Shown: positions 48,592 through 56,723 of the stretch, one piece after another
Numbering within the stretch: position 1 is the stretch's first letter
How the letters are laid out: each line of letters begins with the position of its first letter
Assembly: GCF_000315625.1 (NCBI RefSeq)
Contig: NW_005434584.1
Coordinates: 66,061-130,060, forward strand
Origin: Guillardia theta CCMP2712
Lineage: Eukaryota; Cryptophyceae; Pyrenomonadales; Geminigeraceae
Direction: 5' to 3'
DNA length: 64,000 nucleotides
Position numbers and translations under genes: made by a program
The notes under the pieces: generated by a model
Databases searched by the model: none
Told to the model about the DNA's origin: nothing
The model's input: only the letters and a program-made list of their open reading frames with translations

Positions 48592-50316
48592 TCACATTGG
48601 CAGTGGTTCAACATCTCGTGGTGACATGGTTGAGTTTAATCCCTCAACGACTGTCTCAAGCAGTAGGGGAATATCGTCCACCAACACCAGATAGTCCCTG
48701 GCATCATGAAGTTCCCAGTCTGGGCTCTCAGGTCGCTTCAAGCTAGTCCGCGTGTAGTCCGTGTGATACTGACCGAAAGACGCGCACATCTGAAAGTAAT
48801 CAGGTCTCGGCCAGCCAACCATCAGCTCGATAACCATCCTCTTCGGTCGAAGCCACACAAGATTGGCAAGTCCAGCTCCATGCACACCCATAAAGATGTC
48901 AGCTTCTGAAACAGATCGCAATATCTCCATGAAAGTTTCCCTGTCGAAATCATGCACAGAGAGATTGATATGATCTAGTCCCCTCAACTGACTTGTCACA
49001 TTGTACTCGTTGACAATCTCCCTCCGGCCATGTCGCACCAAGAATAGTACGTTACCTTCTCTGCTTCCCTCAAGCGCCCCGGACTGAAGGGGGATTCCAA
49101 GCCTGGACTTGACCCAAGAACTGAGGAGGACTCCACTCAAGCTGACTTCCACTGCTTCCCTCCTGCCAACCTCCATGTCCCAACCCCCAGCTGTGACTCC
49201 AACGACGATGTTCTTGAAGCACACGGACTCACTCGAGTTTCCAAAGTTGAGCAACGACAGCACGCCTCGCCTGCACAGCAACGGGATGATGCCGCGTCCG
49301 AAAGGTCCCAGCTCCTTCATCTCCTGGTCGCGTGTGACAAACACGCAATCTGATCTCGCAGGAACGAGGCCGCCGGCCTTGCCTGACCTGCTGGGATCGA
49401 ATCGATCTGATTCAATCAAGCTCGAGAACGAGACCCACCCTGCGAAAATGTTTCGAAACGACTGCAACATCTGGTGAAACGGGTTCCAGCCATCGAAGTA
49501 TACGAGGTATGCTGTAACATTCACAGTTTGTGCACATGAGACGCTCTGGCCATCATCGATCGTTGCAACAACATCTACTCTATTGGAAGCCCTTGCATGT
49601 CTCATGTCTCTGATCCCCGGACAGTCGCTGACAAAGGAGGTCTGATGAGAACCAGGAGAAGCTGCATGTGAAGTTTCATCCATTCGATCGCCTGGTAACT
49701 TGCACTCAAACTTAGACATCTCCTCATTCCACTGAGCTAAACAGCCGAATGACAAACTTTCATTGAAACGCTGACTCCACTGGAGGTTGTAGAAGACATC
49801 CTGCAGTAAGCAACTACTGCCGATGCAGGAATGACGAACGATTCGATCTGCCGGAGGTAGATGTCGCACATCGTGAATCTTGCACAGGATTTGATTGTGT
49901 CTGCAGATCCCGTAGCTTGCTTCTTCAGACAGACAGTGCGTGGAGCATGCGAACGGGGCGGGCGTGCACGAATACTCAGTTGTGTGGAAACCCCACCTTA
50001 TAGAGCACCTGGGCCCAGAATCGTGTACAAGCATGCTTAGGCATAGAAACTCTCCTCTGTCACAGATGCCCCATGACTCCAGTCCTCCGAGGCAGTTTGG
50101 AGGTCCACTGTCCAACCTTGTTTCCACCTGCACATGCTCGAACGACGTGCAAGTATACCGCGAGTGATTCACAATGCAGAAGCTCTTGCTGGGCTTGGGC
50201 TTGGAGCGAGTCAAGCTCTTGAGGCTGAAGCTGGCTTCGGGATGAGGGAAGCTGCTCCAAAGCATGAGGTGAAGAGACAGGGAGAGCAGCAGCAGCGACA
50301 ACAACCATCCTCTCAT
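48592..50316 (-). CDS. GT61-family glycosyltransferase with N-terminal Cys modules
   Basis: 574 residues from the ATG at 50316. A strong signal or anchor (WLLSLLLLSLSLHLMLW) leads into two Cys-rich modules (about 45-150): FCIVNHSRYTC, CLGGLESWGICDRGEFLCL, then YSCTPAPFACSTHC and YGICRHNQILC. The C-terminal half carries the GT61 (DUF563) signatures NVTSQLRGLDH, ADIFMGVHGAGLANLVWLRP (about 475) and VIELMVGWPRPDYF. GT61 enzymes transfer xylose, arabinose or GlcNAc in plants and animals; the sugar here is unknown. It is intronless and convergent with the fused enzyme at 45452, with which it shares the first module but not the catalytic fold. An AATAAA near 48532, between the two stops, may serve the plus-strand gene. 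Confidence 0.85.
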   Translation of the reverse strand: MRGWLLSLLLLSLSLHLMLWSSFPHPEASFSLKSLTRSKPKPSKSFCIVNHSRYTCTSFEHVQVETRLDSGPPNCLGGLESWGICDRGEFLCLSMLVHDSGPRCSIRWGFHTTEYSCTPAPFACSTHCLSEEASYGICRHNQILCKIHDVRHLPPADRIVRHSCIGSSCLLQDVFYNLQWSQRFNESLSFGCLAQWNEEMSKFECKLPGDRMDETSHAASPGSHQTSFVSDCPGIRDMRHARASNRVDVVATIDDGQSVSCAQTVNVTAYLVYFDGWNPFHQMLQSFRNIFAGWVSFSSLIESDRFDPSRSGKAGGLVPARSDCVFVTRDQEMKELGPFGRGIIPLLCRRGVLSLLNFGNSSESVCFKNIVVGVTAGGWDMEVGRREAVEVSLSGVLLSSWVKSRLGIPLQSGALEGSREGNVLFLVRHGRREIVNEYNVTSQLRGLDHINLSVHDFDRETFMEILRSVSEADIFMGVHGAGLANLVWLRPKRMVIELMVGWPRPDYFQMCASFGQYHTDYTRTSLKRPESPDWELHDARDYLVLVDDIPLLLETVVEGLNSTMSPRDVEPLPM

Positions 50317-50845
50317 AGTAGGTCCTGCTGCTTCGCCATGAACTCAGCTATAAATCCACTGGATCGCAATTTTCAGTCCGCCAGGTTTTGCCAGGTAGGG
50401 GGATGAGGGCCTCGGGAGATAGAGACAAATCCGCCTCGGAGGGAGACATAGAGCCTCCGAGGCTCTGAGAGGCCTCGGAGCCTGAGTGGCAGCTGGGCAG
50501 CAGTTCACCAAGCCTACCCTGTTGCCACCCCAAAAGGCTTGAAGGCTGCCTGCTGTCGTACAACCCGGGACGGGCCGGCACAGTGGCACACGGAGTGACT
50601 TGCCGGGCCCGGCGGCGAGTCACGATCCGATCAGTGGCTCACTTCTGCAATGAGAAGACCAAATTACCACACTACCCACCTCAGAATCGAATAGGCTTTC
50701 ATAGAAAGGCAGTATTTATCCTCTCGTAGGAATGCTTATATCTTTCCCTGCTGCCTTGAAGAGGTGGGGCTGAGAATCATCCAAACGTACAGGATGGTGG
50801 GAAAGGAGCGGAGGGAGAAGAAGGGATAGAAGCTTGTCGATAGCC
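50317..50845. other. Intergenic, divergent promoter region with GC-rich inverted repeats
   Basis: Lies between the start of the GT61 gene (-) and that of the mucin-like gene (+). 50430-50500 contains gcctccgaggc and ggcctcggagcc, which can pair as a hairpin. 50565-50615 contains gccgggcccggcggcg. No gene recognised. Confidence 0.6.
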
Positions 50846-53800
50846 ATGGAGGATCAGCCGAAGCGAAGAAGAAAGAAAGTCCAAGCTTTCCTGCACACAA
50901 GGAACGGGCTAAGCGTTCAAAGCATCCTCATCCTCAGCTTTGAACTTGTTACTACCGCTGCATTATCCAGCTATGCTGCTGAGTCTTCTTCCTCCAGCAC
51001 TCCCCTTTCTTTCTCCTCGTCTTCCTCTAGTGCTTCTCTTCCTGTCTCCTCTTCCAGCGCTTCTTATGAGAGTACCTCTAGCACCATCTCAGCCTCTTCC
51101 TCTTCATCTAGCCCACCATATGAGTCTCCCTCTGATACATCTTCCCTCTTCTCTTCTTCCTCTTCCAGCCCTTATGAGTCCTCATCCTCGAGTACCCCCC
51201 TTCCCGAGTCCTCATCCTCGAGTACCCCCCTTCCTGAGTCCTCATCCTCGAGTACCCCCCTTCCTGAGTCCTCATCCTCGAGTACCCCCCTTCCTGAGTC
51301 CTCATCCTCGAGTACCCCCCTTCCTGAGTCCTCATCCTCGAGTACCCCCCTTCCTCTATCTCCTTCCTCTACTGCCATGTATGAACAGCCTTCCTCGAGT
51401 ACCCCCCTTCCTCTATCTCCTTCCTCTACCGCCATGTATGAACAGCCTTCCTCGAGTACCCCCCTTCCTGAGTCCTCATCCTCGAGTACCCCCCTTCCTG
51501 AGTCCTCATCCTCGAGTACCCCCCTTCCTATATCTCCTTCCTCTACTGCCATGTATGAACAGCCTTCCTCGAGTACCCCCCTTCCTCTATCTCCTTCCTC
51601 TACTGCCATGTATGAACAGCCTTCCTCGAGTACCCCCCTTCCTATATCTCCTTCCTCTACTGCCATGTATGAACAGCCTTCCTCTAGTACCCCCCTTCCT
51701 ATATCTCCTTCCTCTACTGCCATGTATGAACAGCCTTCCTCGAGTACCCCCCTTCCTATATCTCCTTCCTCTACCAACTCATCGTATGAGTCTTCTCCAT
51801 TCAGTACTTCGGTTCCGTTGCTTTCCCTTTCTTCTACACCTTCCTCTACTACACCGCCATTACAGTCGTTTTCCACTAGCTCTCTCCTCCTTCCTCCCTC
51901 CAGCGAAGCTTTCCAAGTGTCTTCAACGATCATTTCACCAGCAGCATCCTCAGTGAACGGCGAGCTTGCAAGCACTCCTCTACCTTCAAATTGCGGCAAT
52001 GGTGTGCTGGAGCATACCGAAGCTTGTGATGATGGCAACTCTTTGAGCCTCGATGGATGCAGCTCGGCTTGTACCATCGAGCCCTACTGGAACTGCAGCA
52101 GACTTGAAGATCCGGTAGGGTCAACAACCTCAAATGTCACTTCTGCCAGTCCTGCCGCCTCTCTCTGCTCCTTGACCGTGAGGCCGCGATGGACCGGGTT
52201 GTTTGTGCTGAGCGGAGCCAAGTACGCGGGGATGACAAACACGCTGACGATCTTGCTGACCTCCAACTTCCCTCTCAGAGCCGGCAGCAACTTCTCCATC
52301 ATAGGCCTCAACGTCTCCATCAGCGGGGACTCTCAGTTCGTCTCAGTGTCAGGCGGGGACATCTTGCAGCAGGCCGTCTGGTCGGCAAGCGAGGGGAGGC
52401 TGACCCTGTTTGTGACGAGCCAGGTTAGCTCCGCCTCCTTCACTGTGACTGTACAGAACCCTCCCTATCCCCGGGAGCCAGTCTTGCTAGGAGCTGAGTG
52501 CTTGGGGTGCGTCAGCTTCGCCCCCTCCTACCGAGTCTTCAACGCCTCTCTTGCGAGGGGTCTAGGGGCAACGTCGCTTCTGCCGAGTGTCTGCGGGGAG
52601 AGCAGCGGGGGGCTGGCTCTCTATGGCTCCTCCTGTCAGTTCGAGTGCTATGGGCTGGTCTCGAGCCATCACTGCGTGTGCATGTCCGGCCAGTTCGGCC
52701 CGGGCTGCTCGCAGACGTTGGGAGCGCCAGCCGAGACTCAGACGGCGACGGTCTCGTCCGATAAGGAGACGAAGATCCAAGGATCAGGAGGGCTGTCGGT
52801 GGTGCTCCCTGCTGGGGCTGTGGCGGGCTCTCAGTCTATCAGCGTATCCGTGTACAACGTCTCAGACCTCAACGTGAGCCAAGGGGCCACGGAGAGGCTC
52901 GTTCCAGCTGGACCTGTCCTTATCTTCTCTCCGGCAGGGTTGAAGTTCAACAAGTACATCACCATCAGCTCGCCGTATGACCCCAGCCTGATCCCAGCTG
53001 GGCTGGAGGGGTACCTGTTCTACTACAACGCGATGGCGGCAGATCCATGGGAGCGGCAGGTCACGACGGCGAAGCCAACGGCTACTCCTCCGGTCCTGGA
53101 GGCTCAGATCGACCACTTCTCTGGGTTTGTGCCCCTCGGGGCTGCTCCACCTGCCACGTCACCATCATCCATGACGACTCTGACAACGACCATGTCTACT
53201 TTGCCTTCTCTCGTTCTCTCCTCGTCTACTCAGACTCCGATTGATGTTGCCAGCACGTCCTCCACTCCATCTCCTCAAGTATTTCATACCTCTGATGCGA
53301 TAGGCTCTGGCTCCACAGCCCATGTCAACTCCACTACCTCGATCTCACTTGCTTCTACTCCGATGCCCATGTTCTCCTCCTCCACTTCATCATCATCCTC
53401 AGTTGTTCTCTCCACCACACCTTCTCCTACCCAGCTCCCTTCTTTCCAAGTCAGCTCAGCGTCAGCTTTCAACGTTCAGATTCAGATCATTTCGCCCATG
53501 ACTAGGTTGTTCTTCGACTCCAAGACGGCTGAGATCAGAAGCTCCATCGCCGAGGGGCTCAGAGTCAGCCAGGCGGATGTCAGTCAACCAGCAGCCGATC
53601 GCTACCTTCGCAGAGCTTCTTCCCGGTCTCTCTCCTACTCAGCAGACTTGAAAGTTGACTCAGCTGTAAAATTCGTCCAAGACATCCAGGCGAATACATC
53701 GCAGACTTTGATCAGACTCAATGTTGCCTTCACGCAAAGGAACATCCCCAACGCTACAGACTTCAGCATAGCTCTGATGTCGTCTTCTCTATCAGCTGGA

Positions 53801-54034
53801 GCCATTGCTGGGATTGTGATCGGGTCGGTTGTGCTTTCATCGCTGATGTTAGCTACCATATGGACTTGTCACAGAGCGAGAAGAAACTTTCGGAGGACTG
53901 ATCGACTTCGTCGTCCTCCTCTTCCAATCGCATCTCTGCTTGACTTCAACCTTGACAGTGAGCTGGAATTCGGAGATGTCATCCTTCGACCTTCTCCCCA
54001 TGACCAGGGCTTCTTCGAGCATCGATACGTCTGA
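50846..54034 (+). CDS. Mucin-like type I membrane glycoprotein with DUF4215 Cys repeat
   Basis: 1062 residues from the ATG at 50846 (gccATGG context); an upstream in-frame TTG at 50834 is rejected. A basic start and hydrophobic stretch (SVQSILILSFELVTTAAL) form a signal sequence. Residues about 45-380 are Ser/Thr/Pro-rich with 10- and 19-residue repeats, a typical O-glycosylation stalk. Then come a DUF4215 repeat (NCGNGVLEHTEACDDGN, DGCSSAC, about 383-420), an EGF-like segment (HCVCMSGQFGPGC, about 615) and a ZU5-like beta domain (LSVVLPAGAVAGSQSISV, about 650-760). A second Ser/Thr stalk, an SEA-like segment, a membrane helix (AGAIAGIVIGSVVLSSLMLA, about 985) and a basic tail end it. It is intronless and sits among glycosyltransferases that could modify it; that link is inference. 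Confidence 0.85.
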   Translation: MEDQPKRRRKKVQAFLHTRNGLSVQSILILSFELVTTAALSSYAAESSSSSTPLSFSSSSSSASLPVSSSSASYESTSSTISASSSSSSPPYESPSDTSSLFSSSSSSPYESSSSSTPLPESSSSSTPLPESSSSSTPLPESSSSSTPLPESSSSSTPLPESSSSSTPLPLSPSSTAMYEQPSSSTPLPLSPSSTAMYEQPSSSTPLPESSSSSTPLPESSSSSTPLPISPSSTAMYEQPSSSTPLPLSPSSTAMYEQPSSSTPLPISPSSTAMYEQPSSSTPLPISPSSTAMYEQPSSSTPLPISPSSTNSSYESSPFSTSVPLLSLSSTPSSTTPPLQSFSTSSLLLPPSSEAFQVSSTIISPAASSVNGELASTPLPSNCGNGVLEHTEACDDGNSLSLDGCSSACTIEPYWNCSRLEDPVGSTTSNVTSASPAASLCSLTVRPRWTGLFVLSGAKYAGMTNTLTILLTSNFPLRAGSNFSIIGLNVSISGDSQFVSVSGGDILQQAVWSASEGRLTLFVTSQVSSASFTVTVQNPPYPREPVLLGAECLGCVSFAPSYRVFNASLARGLGATSLLPSVCGESSGGLALYGSSCQFECYGLVSSHHCVCMSGQFGPGCSQTLGAPAETQTATVSSDKETKIQGSGGLSVVLPAGAVAGSQSISVSVYNVSDLNVSQGATERLVPAGPVLIFSPAGLKFNKYITISSPYDPSLIPAGLEGYLFYYNAMAADPWERQVTTAKPTATPPVLEAQIDHFSGFVPLGAAPPATSPSSMTTLTTTMSTLPSLVLSSSTQTPIDVASTSSTPSPQVFHTSDAIGSGSTAHVNSTTSISLASTPMPMFSSSTSSSSSVVLSTTPSPTQLPSFQVSSASAFNVQIQIISPMTRLFFDSKTAEIRSSIAEGLRVSQADVSQPAADRYLRRASSRSLSYSADLKVDSAVKFVQDIQANTSQTLIRLNVAFTQRNIPNATDFSIALMSSSLSAGAIAGIVIGSVVLSSLMLATIWTCHRARRNFRRTDRLRRPPLPIASLLDFNLDSELEFGDVILRPSPHDQGFFEHRYV
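51179..51775. repeat. In-frame 30-bp and 57-bp tandem repeats in mucin-like gene
   Basis: 30-bp units (tcctcatcctcgagtacccc + ccttcctgag; SSSSSTPLPE) occur about six times, then twice more. 57-bp units (encoding SPSSTAMYEQPSSSTPLP plus one residue) occur about six times, interleaved. All periods are multiples of three, so length changes keep the frame. Confidence 0.95.
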
Positions 54035-54793
54035 CTCCAAGAATGACTCAAGAGGTAGATCTTATAACTCGACAGCGAGTAGATTAGAGGTGCGGCATGA
54101 AATACAAGATGTTTGCCTTGTCGAGTCACGTATGTTGGTGCTAGTGAGAGGACCGTGCCTATCTTAATGAAATGTCGCTTCTGTATGAGCTACGACCATG
54201 AGACTAGAGTTTTTGCAAACTTTTCTTCACATAGTTGTCATCGTTTTGAAATCATCATGTTCTAGGAGAGACAAGCATTGACTTGTCAACACGCCACGTA
54301 AGCAATTTTTGTCAATGCATGACTGTCATATAACTGTAAGAGTAGCTCATATTTGTTGACACGATCTTGTATATTGTTAAGGTCTCAACTTTATTTGGAA
54401 TTTGGAGTTCCAGAAATGCACAAACTCATGAATGAATTCACCGACAGACAGACAACAAGATAACATTGAGAGGTGAGTTAACTTTGAGTAAAAGGATCTT
54501 CTCTTCTCAGCATTTCATCTCCAAGAATCGCACACGGTTCACAAATGCTGTAAACCGGGCCTTGACCGCTGGCTCACATTCGTAGCCTTTTTGATGAATC
54601 GCCCGATGGCAATTATTACCTATCATTCAGGAGGCTCGTCGCTTGGCCAGGCTCGTGAAGGCTCGAGGTAGTTTCTTGGGATCGACGATGGCGATGAGAA
54701 AGATGAGAGAGATGAGAGAGATGAGAGAGATGAGAGAGGACTTGATCCTTCCCACGAGCCTCTGGCTTCTCAACATCGTAACAATCTTCTAAC
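54035..54793. other. Intergenic; (GATGAGAGA)n run
   Basis: A short tandem run of gagatgagag units lies at about 54693-54740. Otherwise AT-rich with no gene recognised. It likely contains the promoter of the GT90 gene at 54794. Confidence 0.5.
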
Positions 54794-55981
54794 ATGTTAT
54801 GGCGCAAGGGGAAATTTCTGTGCTTGATGCTTCTGCTTGCAGCTATGTCTATCCTATTCAATGTCATGTCTTTCAGACAAGCTCTGCTAACAGCTGGCAG
54901 ACCTTTGCTCACTCCATCAAGGAGTATGAAGGCACGAATGTCCAAGAATGAATTCTTGCATTGGAAACGTTGCAGGCGGCATCCAGCCATTGATCAGTCG
55001 ATCCTTCTGTATCGCTCTGCTGCTTGTCGAGGTCGAGTGACAAGGTCAGCCATCAGGAGAAGCGTGCGAGAGGAACGAGATTACATAGGCGTCAGCATCC
55101 GACACAACCATGTCTCTTACTACGGTGCCGAGGGAACGCCCTGGGAAAAGAGTAACAGAGTGACCAACGGGCTGATTCAAGACATCGCTATGGTAGCGCA
55201 ACAAGTCGATCTGCCGGACGTGGAGTTCATTGGCTTCTTTCATGACGGGTATGGGGGGGTGAACCTGCCGGATGCAAGGAACGTCTGCCTGCCTGTCTTC
55301 GTGCAAGAGAAGCCAAGGTCTAGCAAAGGCATTCTAGCGACCCCCCGATCAGTGCAAGGGTTCTCAGACTATATCCTAGGCACTGCGACAAAGGACAATA
55401 CCATCCCCTTGGAAAGAAAGATCAACAAAGCTTTCTTCAGGGGTACCACGACTGGTGGAGTATACACGCTAAACAATTGGAAGAACTTCACAAGGAGCAA
55501 GATCGTCAAAGCCTCGTTAGATCACCCGGATCTACTCGATGCTCGCTTCACACGCGTCGTGCAGTACGACTCTGAGAAGCTTGTCAAAGTCATGGAGAAT
55601 GAGGGATATCTCACGGAAACTCACGTCGAGCACTCAGAGCAATGGAAGTACAGGATGATTGTCGTGCCTGACGGCAACTCAGTTCCTGATCGCCTGCTGG
55701 ACTTCCTAGCAAGCAACGTCGTCGTACTGAAGCAGGAGTCAGAGAACGAAGAGTTCTGGTACCAAGACCTCAAGCCGTATGAGCACTACATCCCCTTCAA
55801 GCGCGACGTGTCGGACCTGGTTGAAGTGATCAGAAAGACTCTCAAGAACGAGACTCTCATGACACATGTTTCTGACTCTTCAACTCACTACGTCCTTGCG
55901 AACCTCAACTCAGACTGCATCAAGTGCTACCTCGTGCATCTCCTCTATGAGTATGCGGACGTGTATGTTGAGGACCATTAA
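54794..55981 (+). CDS. GT90-family (CAP10/POGLUT-like) glycosyltransferase
   Basis: 395 residues starting at an ATG. Type II anchor (FLCLMLLLAAMSILFNVMSF) directly after the start. The catalytic part shows VEFIGFFHDG, LPVFVQEKPRSSKGIL, KINKAFFRGTTTGGVYT (about 208-222), HSEQWKYRMIVVPDGNSVPDR (about 280-300), NVVVLKQ and EFWYQDLKPYEHYIPFKRDV. These are GT90 features; the family includes protein O-glucosyl/xylosyltransferases and fungal capsule xylosyltransferases. It is clearly paralogous to the C-terminal half of the fused enzyme at 45452 but lacks the PLOD-like half and the Cys modules. Length is close to that of stand-alone GT90 enzymes. Intronless; probably Golgi or ER lumen. Confidence 0.87.
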   Translation: MLWRKGKFLCLMLLLAAMSILFNVMSFRQALLTAGRPLLTPSRSMKARMSKNEFLHWKRCRRHPAIDQSILLYRSAACRGRVTRSAIRRSVREERDYIGVSIRHNHVSYYGAEGTPWEKSNRVTNGLIQDIAMVAQQVDLPDVEFIGFFHDGYGGVNLPDARNVCLPVFVQEKPRSSKGILATPRSVQGFSDYILGTATKDNTIPLERKINKAFFRGTTTGGVYTLNNWKNFTRSKIVKASLDHPDLLDARFTRVVQYDSEKLVKVMENEGYLTETHVEHSEQWKYRMIVVPDGNSVPDRLLDFLASNVVVLKQESENEEFWYQDLKPYEHYIPFKRDVSDLVEVIRKTLKNETLMTHVSDSSTHYVLANLNSDCIKCYLVHLLYEYADVYVEDH

Positions 55982-56723
55982 TTTCCTGACCCAAAGACAG
56001 TCTGTGTATAATCCATCGGTCTGTTTGTTTGGTTCACCGTCGTTTGCCTTCGGTCTTCCTCAACGCTGTTTAGATCAGCATGAGATAGGATTGAAGGTTA
56101 AGAGCTTTCATTCAAGCTTGTTCCTTTCAGAACTAGAAACCCTTCAAAGAGGCGTGGAATAAAGATTATTCCAACCAAGTTGAAGACGAGCTGAACAATC
56201 CCTGCTTTTTTTGCACGAAAAACTTGATGATAAAAATGAACTGAAATTGCCTTTCTTGGGACAATCTCGAGATTCGATAGAGCTTGGTCTCCATCACTCG
56301 ACGTGGCAAATCAAAGATGCATCTTGCGGATGTTTGCCAAGAGACAGAATGAAGAATTCTGAGCAGACTCCGCATTTTCGGAGACACAAGGAAGAAATAT
56401 TTTCTTTTCCTCACACAAGGATGAATTGAGCTAGAACAGTTTTGAAAGTAAGCACTATAGAGATGACATGAGTATCATACAGATGTCCTTCAGAAAAGGG
56501 AGGATCCTATCCACCTCTTGCCAGGCATTGTATTATATCCGTTCTACATGGTAACCAGCTTATCTCGCGTCCACTAGATGTGAATGGATAGGGAGTAGGA
56601 GGAAACCAATACATAACTAACATCTTGTCGAGAATCTGTTTGCACCTTGCGACACAAAAACTATTTCTCCACCCGCTCTTTCTTTGTCCCCCCCCCTCCT
56701 CCTTCACCCAGTCTTCGCTCCTC
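55982..56723. other. Intergenic between convergent GT90 and USP14
   Basis: Holds the two 3' flanks. No gene recognised. Confidence 0.5.

Noticed and set aside
50940-51956. 338-residue Pro/Leu-rich frame overlapping the mucin-like gene
   Set aside because: It is a shadow created by the in-frame tandem repeats; it lacks any domain and ends inside the gene.
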